Virus record (IMG/VR): IMGVR_UViG_3300017770_000155
Location: 1 to 24,668 of that record
Direction: 5' to 3' (one strand)
DNA from: a virus
DNA length: 24,668 nt
The position numbers were made by a program, and so were the translations under genes. Shown piece after piece: positions 11,642 through 20,293 of this stretch. Position 1 is the first letter of the stretch, and each line of letters starts with the position of its first letter. Under the pieces are notes generated by a model. The model searched no databases and had not been told where the DNA came from. It was given only the letters and a program-made list of their open reading frames with translations.

Positions 11642-11671
11642 TTGACATTATGATCTTTTAATATATTTAAT
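11642..11671 (+). promoter_or_regulatory. candidate late promoter ahead of the 11710 gene
   Basis: TTGACA at 11642-11647 with TTTAAT (5 of 6 to TATAAT) 18 bases on, in the TTGAC-N11-TTAATATATTT arrangement also found before the small terminase. It sits in the 83-base gap after the large terminase. Confidence 0.55.
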
Positions 11672-11709
11672 ACACCGCATTGAACCAACCACTGGAGTAA
11701 AAATTATTT

Positions 11710-12414
11710 ATGGCTACTGAAGCGGAAAAATTACAAGAACGCATTCTTCTTAATGAGCAAAACATTCTTAAAGAAGCAATGGTTATGGGTGGCTTTAGTA
11801 AAGCTAATAAAGCTCCGCCTAAAACTCCTACTAAAATATCAGGTATGTACGCAGGTGAAACTCGAAAGCAACAGGCTTTCAAAAAAGCTCGTGCTGGTGC
11901 TTATGTAACAAAGGGTCAAAGAAAAACATCAGGTGGGGTTAGGGGTACTGGTCCTGTTCAGCTGGCAGATATAACAGCAAGGGCTGGATTAACTTCAGCA
12001 GACTTAACAACTTTAAGAAGTAGACTATCTAGAAGTGAATTTTTATCAGCAGCTAAGGCAAGACAAAAAGGAGTTTCTGATGATGAGCTTGTTAAAAATG
12101 TAGGCAAATCATTAGCAGCGACAGCGGTTTTAAAGGGAACAGCAGGGCTTGCAGCTGCACCTTTAGGTAGTAGTATCCTAAGGGGTCTTGGTGGATTAGG
12201 TGGATATCTTGGTGCTCTTGGTCCTTTAGCATCAATAGCAGGAATTGGTTTTGGTTTGTATAGCTCATACAAAAAGAAAAAGAAAGAGAAAAAACAAAGA
12301 AAACAAAGAGAGCGAGCTGCTGACTCCTACACTAAAAAAATGACTGCTGATATCCAAGGTGGTCAAAGAGTAGGAGAAGGAGAAACATTTATAACAGGTG
12401 GGGAAACAGTATAA
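11710..12414 (+). CDS. unknown protein with Gly/Ala-rich hydrophobic segment, between terminase and portal
   Basis: 234 aa. The N-terminal 130 residues are basic and helical, with Pro-rich linkers (KAPPKTPTKISG). Residues 134-187 are hydrophobic and rich in Gly/Ala (ending LGPLASIAGIGFGLYSSY), long enough for one or two membrane passes, followed at once by a strong basic stretch (KKKKKEKKQRKQRER, 188-202). This resembles the Gly-rich hydrophobic start of the 20293 internal virion protein and membrane-active ejection peptides. It could be a minor virion or ejection protein, or a holin-like lysis factor. GGAG lies 12 bases before the ATG, rather far. Its stop overlaps the portal start (TAATG). 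Confidence 0.7.
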   Translation: MATEAEKLQERILLNEQNILKEAMVMGGFSKANKAPPKTPTKISGMYAGETRKQQAFKKARAGAYVTKGQRKTSGGVRGTGPVQLADITARAGLTSADLTTLRSRLSRSEFLSAAKARQKGVSDDELVKNVGKSLAATAVLKGTAGLAAAPLGSSILRGLGGLGGYLGALGPLASIAGIGFGLYSSYKKKKKEKKQRKQRERAADSYTKKMTADIQGGQRVGEGETFITGGETV

Positions 12415-14051
12415 TGGATGCTAAATCTTTAATAGCAATGTATCGAAGAGAAAAGTCTAGCACTGAGCGGACGAACTTTGAAGAGCTTTACGAATCAGCC
12501 GCAGAGTTTTGTAATCCGTCTGCTGATAACATTAGAAAGAAAAAAACAAAAGGTCAGCGGGATGATGAGCAACGCATAACAGATATTGGTATTAAAGCTC
12601 GTCGTATGTTTACTGCTGGCATGATGAGTCACTTATTCCCTCAAGGGCAAAACTGGTTGCGTCTTGTTACACAAGATAGAGACCTGATGAAAAGTGATAA
12701 TGTTACAAGAGCATTATCAGCAGCTAATAAAAAATTTATTCGTGCTATTGAAGATTCCAACTTCTATGAAGAGATGGGTCAATGTATTGATCACTGTGGA
12801 TATATAGGAACAACTTCTATTTATTGTGAGTCTACTGATAAGCGTATTCTTAATTTTAGATCTCATTATGTTAATCAATTTTACTTTTGTGAAAATTATC
12901 TCGGAGAAGTTGATACTGTTATTCGTGAGTTAAAACTAACAGCAAGACAGGCGGCACAGCAATTTGTTGATGATTGTCCTGCATCGATTAAAGAGTTAGC
13001 TGCTGACCCAGTAACATCAACTAAGGAGTTTACATTTATTCACGTTGTAATGCCTCGTATGGGCTATACTCCTGACGCAACAGATAAAGAGGAAAAGAAA
13101 ATTGCTTCCTACTATGTTAGCATAGAGTTAAAACAAATTGTTAGAGAGTCTGGTTTTGATGAAATGCCTTACTCTGTAGGTAGATTTTATAAAACAAACT
13201 ACGAAAAGTATGGTCGATCTCCTGCTATTGAAGTATTTAAAACTTTACCATTAATTAATCGAATGGAAGTTTCTCGTATTCGTGGTGCAGAGCGTGTATC
13301 TAACCCGCCGTGGTTAGCACCTAATGATGGTAGTGTTCGTCGTATTAGTAACGATCAAGGTTCTATTATCTATTGGAATGCTGGCAACCCGTTATCAAAA
13401 CCAGAACAGCTACGTCCTATGGATAATGTAATCATCAACGACCAGATGATTGAAAAGAAAGAGCAAGAGATATTAGATGCGTTCTATGTTCCGCTGTTTA
13501 ATCCTTTAATGAACAAGCAAAACATGACAGCATTTGAATCTGCCGAAAGATTAAACCTTTCATTGCAGTTCTTATCTCCTGCAGTTAATCGATTAAATAA
13601 ATACTTTGTTACACCAATATTAGAAAGAGCATTTGGAATTATGCTGCGGTCTGGATTACTTCCAGAGCTAGATATACCAGAACTATCTGGAGCTACACTT
13701 GAGTTCGATTTAGTTGGTAAAGCATCTATTGCATCACGACAGATTGAGTTGTTTGGTACAATGACAGCAATGCAGCAGATGATGCAGATTGCACAGTTCA
13801 AACCAGAAATATTAGATAATGTAAACTCTGATAAGACTTCAAGATTTATTCAAGAAGTAAACATGGTGCCAGTTGACCTTCAGCTTTCTGAAGAAGAAGT
13901 AATGTTTATTCGTGAACAAAGAGCGGAAATGCAAGCACAACAAATGCAAGCACAGCAGATGCAAGCTCAAAGTGATGCTTATGTTAAAATGCAAAAGACT
14001 CCAGAGGAGGGCTCAGGAGCTGAAGTATTAATGGAACAAACAGGAGAGTAA
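12414..14051 (+). CDS. portal (T7 gp8-like head-tail connector)
   Basis: 545 aa, close to the length of T7 gp8. It shows the pattern of podoviral head-to-tail connecting proteins: R...R.NFEELYESAAEFCNP near the start, ARRMFTAGMMSHLFPQGQNWLRL, FYEEMGQCIDHCGYIGTTSIYCE, GRSPAIEVFKTLPLINRMEV and PLFNPLMNKQNMTAFESAERL. Twelve copies would form the channel through which DNA enters and leaves. The C-terminus carries a MQAQQ repeat. It is joined to genes on both sides by TAATG overlaps. Confidence 0.9.
   Translation: MDAKSLIAMYRREKSSTERTNFEELYESAAEFCNPSADNIRKKKTKGQRDDEQRITDIGIKARRMFTAGMMSHLFPQGQNWLRLVTQDRDLMKSDNVTRALSAANKKFIRAIEDSNFYEEMGQCIDHCGYIGTTSIYCESTDKRILNFRSHYVNQFYFCENYLGEVDTVIRELKLTARQAAQQFVDDCPASIKELAADPVTSTKEFTFIHVVMPRMGYTPDATDKEEKKIASYYVSIELKQIVRESGFDEMPYSVGRFYKTNYEKYGRSPAIEVFKTLPLINRMEVSRIRGAERVSNPPWLAPNDGSVRRISNDQGSIIYWNAGNPLSKPEQLRPMDNVIINDQMIEKKEQEILDAFYVPLFNPLMNKQNMTAFESAERLNLSLQFLSPAVNRLNKYFVTPILERAFGIMLRSGLLPELDIPELSGATLEFDLVGKASIASRQIELFGTMTAMQQMMQIAQFKPEILDNVNSDKTSRFIQEVNMVPVDLQLSEEEVMFIREQRAEMQAQQMQAQQMQAQSDAYVKMQKTPEEGSGAEVLMEQTGE
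13929..13973 (+). repeat. 15-bp tandem repeat in the portal gene
   Basis: Three units of 15 bases (starting ATGCAAGC, at 13929, 13944 and 13959) encode MQAQQ-MQAQQ-MQAQS in the portal C-terminus. The units differ by a few bases, so the repeat is not new. A Gln-rich helix is expected. Confidence 0.85.
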
Positions 14052-14326
14052 TGGATATAATTGATAAAGTGACCTACGACTTTAAGTGGGACAATGAGAA
14101 GGATTTATCAGAAGAAACCAGAAAGGCATTTGTTAGTTTGCTTAATCCAACTAATGATGATGCTTGTTTAGTAGTAAGGTTTCTAGTACAGCTTTGTAAG
14201 TGGGAGGATTATACTGAGTATAATGATCCTATTATTGAAGCAAAGATGAACTCTCTACGGAGTGTGATTCTATCTATAAAAAAACAACTGAACATGAAAG
14301 AGTTAGAGGAGGTTACCTATGAGTGA
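14051..14326 (+). CDS. hypothetical protein, 91 aa, between portal and scaffold
   Basis: An acidic helical protein (TRKAFVSLLNPTNDDACLVV, EAKMNSLRSVILSIKKQLNM) with no recognised family. It is coupled to the portal gene by TAATG and overlaps the scaffold start by 8 bases. It carries the scaffold ribosome site GAGGAGG. A small head assembly factor is plausible from place alone. Confidence 0.75.
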   Translation: MDIIDKVTYDFKWDNEKDLSEETRKAFVSLLNPTNDDACLVVRFLVQLCKWEDYTEYNDPIIEAKMNSLRSVILSIKKQLNMKELEEVTYE

Positions 14327-15206
14327 AGAAGTAGTTAATGAAGAAGTTGTCGAGGAAACAACAGAAGCAGTAGAGGAAACGCCAACAGAAGAAACTGTTG
14401 AGGAAAGTAATACACAACCAGAATCATTCGTTGGCTCTATGTTAAGCCAAATCGAAGATGATGAAGTAAAAGATGCTGGTTTTTGGAAGAACTTGGAGGG
14501 CAAAGATGCTACAGAAGTTGGAAAGTATATTAAAGAGCTTCAAAGTTTCGCTGGTAAAAAGGGTGATATACCTAGCTCCGAAGCAACGGAAGAAGAGTGG
14601 GGTGCTTTTCATCAAAAGCTGGGTAGACCTGAAAGTATCGAAGGATATGATTTTACCATTGGTGATGAGTTTAAAGAGCTTGTTGGAGAAGATTCAGCAC
14701 CTTTCTTTGAAAAAGCATTAGATGGTTTAAAGGAACAAGCTTTTAAATTAGGAGCTTCCTCATCTAAAGCTGAAGAGATGGCTGATTGGTATTTAGGTTA
14801 TACAGCATCTCAAATAGAAGAGTCTAACGCTTCGATGAAAGAAGCAGAGGAAGAGTTAGATAAAGAGCTTCGCAAAGAGTGGGGAGATAGTTACGACGGC
14901 ATGATGAACAACATTAAGTCTATGCTTAAAGCTAACGGAATGCCTGATGAAAATATTCAATTCATGGAGCAAACTGGAATATTAAAAGACCCAGCACTTG
15001 CGACTACTCTTGGAAAAATATCTTCAAGGTTTTCAGATGATCCCGAAATCGGTCACTTGCAAACAAATACATTAGCTGGTATTCGTGATCAATTAGCTGA
15101 TGTAGAAATGGAAGTAGCTGATTATTTACGCAAGGGAGTTAAGATTCCTTCGCACATTGCACAGAAGCGAATGGACTTAATGAACAAGCTAGGTGAAGAT
15201 TTATAA
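14319..15206 (+). CDS. scaffolding protein
   Basis: 295 aa. The first 40 residues are almost all Glu, Val and Thr (strongly acidic, disordered). Then comes a predicted helical body with the segment LGRPESIEGYDF (residues about 101-112), common in podoviral scaffolding proteins, and LRKEWGDSYDGMMNNIKSML. The position directly before the major capsid gene and the acidic helical make-up support the call. It would guide capsid assembly and then leave the procapsid. Confidence 0.85.
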   Translation: MSEEVVNEEVVEETTEAVEETPTEETVEESNTQPESFVGSMLSQIEDDEVKDAGFWKNLEGKDATEVGKYIKELQSFAGKKGDIPSSEATEEEWGAFHQKLGRPESIEGYDFTIGDEFKELVGEDSAPFFEKALDGLKEQAFKLGASSSKAEEMADWYLGYTASQIEESNASMKEAEEELDKELRKEWGDSYDGMMNNIKSMLKANGMPDENIQFMEQTGILKDPALATTLGKISSRFSDDPEIGHLQTNTLAGIRDQLADVEMEVADYLRKGVKIPSHIAQKRMDLMNKLGEDL

Positions 15207-15214
15207 AAGATATA

Positions 15215-15242
15215 TTGACATTCTTAATAAGTTTGTTAATTC
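15215..15242 (+). promoter_or_regulatory. candidate capsid promoter
   Basis: TTGACA at 15215-15220 begins 9 bases after the scaffold stop. A weak -10 (TTAATT, 15236-15241) follows 15 bases later. Transcripts would start near 15248, exactly where the leader hairpin begins. The spacing is short, so the -10 is uncertain. Confidence 0.45.
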
Positions 15243-15248
15243 TTTTAC

Positions 15249-15326
15249 GCAACAAAGGTGGACAATCGAAAGACCCACCTAAGTTGCCGTCAACCCAGAC
15301 GATAACTGGTAGGCAAGACCTCCTTG
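15249..15326 (+). promoter_or_regulatory. structured 5' leader of the major capsid gene
   Basis: Three hairpins follow in the untranslated leader. A long one comes first: GCAAC (15249-15253) and AGGTGG (15256-15261) pair with CCACCT (15275-15280) and GTTGC (15283-15287) around a symmetric AA/AA internal loop. Then come CCAG/CTGG (15295-15309, 7-base loop) and CAAG/CTTG (15314-15326). None has a T run. A 5'-terminal stem on a highly expressed capsid message fits RNA stabilisation; control of translation is also possible. The remainder to 15390 is AT-rich and ends in the AAGGAG ribosome site. Confidence 0.55.
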
Positions 15327-15390
15327 TGAGACAATCAGAGCCGATTAGTGTAAGTTAATTAATTGAGCCTATTAAACAAGGAGTTATAAA

Positions 15391-16404
15391 ATGGCTAATG
15401 CAAACGTAATAGATACTGCTTTCGTAAAGCAGTTTGGTAATACCATTGATCTGTTAACTCAGACCAAAGGTGGAAAGTTCTCAGGCAAGTGCCTTGAGGA
15501 GTCAATCGAAGGTGAAGAAAAGTATTATGATCAGCTTGGTGGCGTAACTGCTACTGAAGCTACTGCTGCTTCTTCAAACGGAACAACTAACACGTTCCCT
15601 AATTCACCTGATAACTTCATTGAACACAAACGTCGTAAAGTAACTGCTACAGCTTACGACATTGGATTGATGCTTGACCGCTTCGATAAAGTTCAAATGT
15701 TGGTTAATCCTGAGTCTCAGTATGTACAACAAATGGCACATGCACTAAACCGCAAGAAAGATATTGAGTTCTTGAAGGGTGCATTTGGTGCTGCTGCTAC
15801 AGGTGCAACTGGTACTGGTTCTTCTTCTCTTGGTGCTGGACAGATTATCACTAAGAACGAGTTAGCTAGTGGTACAGCTGCAGCTAAGTTGACGCTTGAT
15901 AAGATCATCGAAGCTCGCAAAACTCTTGAAGCTGCTGGCGTTGATCTTGATGATCCTTCAAACAAGGCTTATCTTGGTATTACACCTAACAACCTTCACA
16001 ACCTTCTTACTGAAGAAAAGGTTACTTCTGGTGACTATGCTGCAATCAAAGCATTGGTTCGTGGTGAGCTTAACAGCTTCTACGGGTTTGAGTTCTGCGT
16101 AAGCAACTTGATTCCGTTCATGGTAGCTGATGAGTCTGCTGTAAATCTAGCGTGGAACGACGATGGTTCTCACAGCTCAAATGCTGCTGGTGATAAGCCT
16201 AAGCCTCCTGCTGCTGATGACAAGACTCGTGCTTGCTTTGCTTGGGTGCATTCTGGTGTTCGTCAGGTAACTAATCCTGCGATTGAAACAGAAGTTACTA
16301 AACGTGCTGACAAGCGTTTCAACTACTATGCTTATGCTGCTATGCGTACAGGTGCTGTTCGTATGGAAGAAGAGAAAGTTGTTGTTATTGCTTGTGATGA
16401 GTAA
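15391..16404 (+). CDS. major capsid protein
   Basis: 337 aa. Called from its place after the scaffold gene, its size, its own structured leader and terminator, and its text: N-terminal AFVKQFGNTIDLLTQ, an EHKRRKVTATAYDIGLMLDRFD strand region (78-99), YVQQMAHALNRKKDIEFLKGAF (110-131), an Ala/Gly/Ser-rich loop, and ETEVTKRADKRFNYYAYAAMRTGAVRM near the end. An HK97-type fold is presumed, not shown. Codons are markedly richer in C-ending choices than those of the tail genes, as expected for the most abundant phage protein. AAGGAG ribosome site. Confidence 0.87.
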   Translation: MANANVIDTAFVKQFGNTIDLLTQTKGGKFSGKCLEESIEGEEKYYDQLGGVTATEATAASSNGTTNTFPNSPDNFIEHKRRKVTATAYDIGLMLDRFDKVQMLVNPESQYVQQMAHALNRKKDIEFLKGAFGAAATGATGTGSSSLGAGQIITKNELASGTAAAKLTLDKIIEARKTLEAAGVDLDDPSNKAYLGITPNNLHNLLTEEKVTSGDYAAIKALVRGELNSFYGFEFCVSNLIPFMVADESAVNLAWNDDGSHSSNAAGDKPKPPAADDKTRACFAWVHSGVRQVTNPAIETEVTKRADKRFNYYAYAAMRTGAVRMEEEKVVVIACDE

Positions 16405-16411
16405 TTGACCT

Positions 16412-16461
16412 GAGGGCTTTCAACGTACCTTCTCCGTTGATGTAAGACCCTCTTTTTTTTT
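16412..16461 (+). terminator. rho-independent terminator after the capsid gene
   Basis: The outer stem GAGGG (16412-16416) / CCCTC (16448-16452) and inner stem TCAACG (16420-16425) / CGTTGA (16435-16440) enclose a 9-base loop and are followed by nine T (16453-16461). It lies just after the capsid stop; the ribosome site GGAGGT of the next gene begins right after the T run. Partial read-through must supply the tail genes unless another promoter does. Confidence 0.9.
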
Positions 16462-16470
16462 GGAGGTAAT

Positions 16471-17085
16471 ATGACTAAAATAGATATATGTAATCATGCG
16501 TTGCTTAAGGTAGGAGCTGATACTATTGCCTCTCTTGATATAAATCAAAATGATGCAGAAGGTGTAATATATAGTGCCAAGCTATGTAATATTTTATTTC
16601 AACAGGCATTAGATGAAACAGTTCGTATGTATGAATGGAACACCTGTAAGAAAAGAGAACAGTTAGTTAGATCTTCAGAAGCTCCAGCGTTTAAGTTTAA
16701 ATATAAATATCAACTTCCAAACGCATGCATTAGAGTAATTAATTTATATGATTCAAAAGAAGGTTACGATGACGGAACTGTTTGGACTATCGAAGGTGAT
16801 GAAATACTTTGTAATTATGAATCTGCCTTTCTTAGTTATGTAGCCTCACCAGAGGATGTTAGTATTCTCGATTCTTTAGCTACACAAGTTTTAATTTTAA
16901 ATCTAGCTATTAAGTTGTCAGTTCCCTTGCAGTTAGATCAGAAAATACAAAATAATTTAATACAGGAATTGCAACAAATCGTTCTTCCGTTAGCTAAAAG
17001 TGTTGATACACTTGAAAATAAATATTGGAATATGGAAGAATCTAATTGGCTTAACTCTATTTATAACGATTCACCAGTGATATAA
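16471..17085 (+). CDS. tail tubular protein A (T7 gp11-like head-tail adaptor)
   Basis: 204 aa, the usual gp11 size. Features are an N-terminal helix ICNHALLKVGADTI, the segment YKYQLPNACIRVINLY (79-93) with the QLP..C.RV signature of the family, W.IEGDEILCNYESAFLSYV (105-124), and a helical end. It should form the ring under the portal, followed by the nozzle protein encoded next. Strong GGAGGT ribosome site 4 bases before ATG. Confidence 0.87.
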   Translation: MTKIDICNHALLKVGADTIASLDINQNDAEGVIYSAKLCNILFQQALDETVRMYEWNTCKKREQLVRSSEAPAFKFKYKYQLPNACIRVINLYDSKEGYDDGTVWTIEGDEILCNYESAFLSYVASPEDVSILDSLATQVLILNLAIKLSVPLQLDQKIQNNLIQELQQIVLPLAKSVDTLENKYWNMEESNWLNSIYNDSPVI

Positions 17086-17086
17086 T

Positions 17087-20000
17087 ATGGCTTTAGATTT
17101 TATTAGTTCTTTTGAATCTGGCGAGATGTCCAGAAATATGGATGGAAGGTCTGACCTTGAAGTCTATAAAAAAGGTTGTCGTGATCTCGACAACTTTATT
17201 GTATTGCAACAGGGTGGTGTTGAACGTAGAGCTGGGACTGAGTTTGTAACAAACACTAAAGACCCTTCTAAGCCAGCAAGAATAATTAGGTTTGATTTTT
17301 CAAGCACCACTCAATACATTATTGAAATAGGTTATGATAGTGTAGCTGCAGCTGGATATGCAAGGGTTCATTATGATGGGGCTACTATTCCTGTTACTGT
17401 AACAGGTACAGTTCCATATACTGAATCAGATTTAAGAGATATACAATTTACCAGAAGGTATGATACTCTTGTTTTAACATCTCACAATCATCCTCCGCAA
17501 CTTTTAAGGCGTACTACTATTACTCCATCTTTTACTGTAGAAGAAATATCCTATGCGTATCCTCCATTATTAGAAGAGAATTTAACTGCTACAACAATTA
17601 AACCATCTGCTAAAACAGGAACTATTGATATAGATGCATCAGCCGCTATATTTTATAACAACACTATTGATGGAAGTCATATTGGTTCTACTTGGGCTAT
17701 CGAGCATATTAGAGATGCTGCTGATATATCTGTTAATTTTGAAAGTGTAAACTCTAGTGCTACAAGCACAGCTCTTGATGTTAGCTTTCTTAACTGGGAA
17801 TTAGAAACTAGCTTTCCAGTCAGTAACCAACCTTGGTATGGAAGTTTAATTATTCAGCGTCGAATAAATAGTACAGATGATAATGACTTTGTAAACTATA
17901 TTGTTATAGCTGATACTAACTCTCATAGTGAAGCTAGAAACTTTACATACGCTTCATCAGAACCTGAAGCTGCTGGGACTGAACTTAGATTGGTTTTTGT
18001 TCGTGATGGTGGAACATTAAGTGGATCATTAAAAGTAACTGATACAGTTCATAAAGGTCTTGTAAAAGTTGCTAGTGTTTTAGGCAGCGGTAAAGTAATA
18101 TCAAGTGCTACTCACTCAAGTGGAACTATGACAGTAACAGCTAATAGTCATGGGTTGGCTAATAATGATTATGTTTTACTGACTGGATTAATTTCTAGTG
18201 ATAGTTCTACTCAACCTAATGCTAACTTTCAAATTAGTAATGTTGCAACTAATACTTTTGAAGTTACTCTTTCTGGTTCAAGTACAATTACATTAAATAA
18301 TAACCCAATGATTGAGGCATCTTCAGCGGCTACTGCAACTGTTGTTTCTAAATTAGGCAAGAGTGGTTCTGACTCAGGTGCTGCTACAACTAGATGGTCG
18401 GAAGCAGCGTTTAGTGGATATCGTGGATACCCGCCAGCATCAGAATTTTTTGAGAACAGACTTTGGCTTACAGGTTCTATTAACGAGCCAGCAGAAATAT
18501 TTGGTTCTGTGTTTGGTGAGATATATAATTTCCTAACTGGTTCACTTCCTAAGTCTGGCATTAAAAGAGTTATAGACACGCCAGAGGAACCTAGATGGTT
18601 AAAGGGAAAACAATTTTTATTTTTAGGAACAACGGATAGCTCTGTGTCAATTAAAGCTGCGGATAGTGATTCTCTTATTACACAAAGCAATATTGTAACA
18701 CGAGTAGAAAATGCTTATGGTGCTGCGGCACTACAAGCTGAGTTAGCTAACGATACAATCCTTTATGCACAGAGGGATAAATTAAAGTTGCGTGAGCTTG
18801 TGTATAGCCAGTCAGAGAATACATTCTTAGGAAACGACCTCAACTTCCTTAGTCAAGATATTAACTCTGGCAAGATTGCAGAATTATTTGTACAAAAAGA
18901 ACCTCAACAAATTGTTTGGTGTATATTAGAGGATGGCACTGCTACTACATTAAGTTATGATCGTGGCAATAATATTCGTGGCTGGGCGAGAGTAAATACG
19001 GATGGAAAGATTTATAGTGCTGATTCTATCTCTGGAGATGGAGAAGATTTAGTATGGGCTTGCGTACAAAGAGATTTTATAGGAACACCTTGGACTCCTA
19101 ATACCGCTTATGTTACTGGTAACATTGTGTCTTATGAAGGTGTTTTGTATAAATCAAAAGCGGGTGCTGATAGTGGTAACACATTTAATTCTGGTGATTG
19201 GGATGTTATTAGTAAAACAAGATATTGTATTGAAAAATTTCATCCCCGCAAAGATTTAGATTGGTATGTAGATTCTGGTAAAAAATTAGATGGTGGTAAT
19301 GCCCAGAATGCTGACTCACTAAACCTAGGGACAGGTTCAGATTTTGGAACATTAGAAATAGTTAAAACAGGATTAGGCGACAATATTAGTGGCAAGGTAA
19401 TTAAAATATCTAACACTAATGACCCATTACTTGATGGAAAATCTTTTAAAGGAACAGGTCAAGATCCAAATACAATTACACTTCAAGATTTAAATGGAAA
19501 TAATTTTACATACAATATCAATACTTTAACAATAAGTGAAATTACTGGTGTTAATAGTAGTGCTAATGGATCATATCAATTTACAAACGAAATAAGTAAT
19601 GGTAAAAAAGTATATGAAAACTCAACAGACAGTTCACTTCAAATAAGATTTACTGGGTCTGTGTGGGATCTTAGAGCTTTTTTCTTTGGTGGAAGCACTT
19701 TGATTAGTTCTTCTTCTGATTTAAATGATATACACGCACCCACTACAGGTTGGAGCAATAGTTTAATACTTAATTATAATTTTGTTGCTCCATCTATTTT
19801 AACATTTGAGTTCATTTATAATGAGGTAACAGGGCTTGGTCATATTCAAGGTAAAACTGTTCAGGTTTTGGGTGATGACTCATTTATAGGAAATAAGACT
19901 GTTGATATTAATGGTAAAATTACATTGGATAATTATTACAATAAAATATTAACAGGATTAAATTATACATCTTTAGTGTCTCCTATGCCTATAGAGCCAT

Positions 20001-20293
20001 CTTTAGTTGGTAGAATATCTCAAGGTCGTGTTAAAGCTATTTCTAAAATATTTGTTAAATTATTTAATACTATTGCTGGTAAGGTTGGAGAGTCTGGTAG
20101 ACAACTGAGTAATTTTTCAGCTGCTTCTACAGAAGATAGTGTAGGTAAAGCATTAACCCTAAGAGCTGGCGAGCAAAGGTTTTTTGTTGCTACGGATTTT
20201 GAACGAGAAAAATTAATTGAAGTTAAACAAGATCTGCCGTATCCTATGACAGTTTTAAGTATTACTTCTAATGTTGATGTGGAGGGAGCGTAA
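17087..20293 (+). CDS. tail tubular protein B / nozzle (T7 gp12-like), enlarged mosaic
   Basis: 1068 aa, longer than T7 gp12 (about 790). The core is recognisable: FESGEMSRNMDGRSDLEVYKKG and QQGGVERRAGTEFV (N-terminus), YPPASEFFENRLWLTGS, then GTTDSSVSIKAA, NAYGAAALQAE, LRELVYS.SENTF and LSYDRGNNIRGWARV. Extra modules are visible. At about 338-415 is an HSSGTMTVTANSHGL...VLLTGL unit often found in large nozzle proteins. At about 667-708 is W.PNTAYVTGNIVSYEGVLYKS...GDWDVI, like carbohydrate-binding CBM5/12 modules, inserted between WACVQRD and KTRYCIEKF. At about 820-895 is an NGSYQF...WDLRAFF...PTTGW module. It forms the tail tube tip and perhaps binds surface sugars. Confidence 0.88.
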   Translation: MALDFISSFESGEMSRNMDGRSDLEVYKKGCRDLDNFIVLQQGGVERRAGTEFVTNTKDPSKPARIIRFDFSSTTQYIIEIGYDSVAAAGYARVHYDGATIPVTVTGTVPYTESDLRDIQFTRRYDTLVLTSHNHPPQLLRRTTITPSFTVEEISYAYPPLLEENLTATTIKPSAKTGTIDIDASAAIFYNNTIDGSHIGSTWAIEHIRDAADISVNFESVNSSATSTALDVSFLNWELETSFPVSNQPWYGSLIIQRRINSTDDNDFVNYIVIADTNSHSEARNFTYASSEPEAAGTELRLVFVRDGGTLSGSLKVTDTVHKGLVKVASVLGSGKVISSATHSSGTMTVTANSHGLANNDYVLLTGLISSDSSTQPNANFQISNVATNTFEVTLSGSSTITLNNNPMIEASSAATATVVSKLGKSGSDSGAATTRWSEAAFSGYRGYPPASEFFENRLWLTGSINEPAEIFGSVFGEIYNFLTGSLPKSGIKRVIDTPEEPRWLKGKQFLFLGTTDSSVSIKAADSDSLITQSNIVTRVENAYGAAALQAELANDTILYAQRDKLKLRELVYSQSENTFLGNDLNFLSQDINSGKIAELFVQKEPQQIVWCILEDGTATTLSYDRGNNIRGWARVNTDGKIYSADSISGDGEDLVWACVQRDFIGTPWTPNTAYVTGNIVSYEGVLYKSKAGADSGNTFNSGDWDVISKTRYCIEKFHPRKDLDWYVDSGKKLDGGNAQNADSLNLGTGSDFGTLEIVKTGLGDNISGKVIKISNTNDPLLDGKSFKGTGQDPNTITLQDLNGNNFTYNINTLTISEITGVNSSANGSYQFTNEISNGKKVYENSTDSSLQIRFTGSVWDLRAFFFGGSTLISSSSDLNDIHAPTTGWSNSLILNYNFVAPSILTFEFIYNEVTGLGHIQGKTVQVLGDDSFIGNKTVDINGKITLDNYYNKILTGLNYTSLVSPMPIEPSLVGRISQGRVKAISKIFVKLFNTIAGKVGESGRQLSNFSAASTEDSVGKALTLRAGEQRFFVATDFEREKLIEVKQDLPYPMTVLSITSNVDVEGA

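Noticed and set aside
15249-15326. Capsid leader as a hammerhead or other self-cleaving ribozyme
   Set aside because: A CGAAAG string is present but the CTGATGA core is absent, and the other conserved parts do not line up.
16405-16434. TTGACC after the capsid stop as a promoter for the tail genes
   Set aside because: It overlaps the terminator stem, and no -10-like box lies 15-19 bases downstream.
18229-18690. 153-codon minus-strand frame inside the nozzle gene
   Set aside because: It is antisense to a clear gp12-like coding region and has no start signal.
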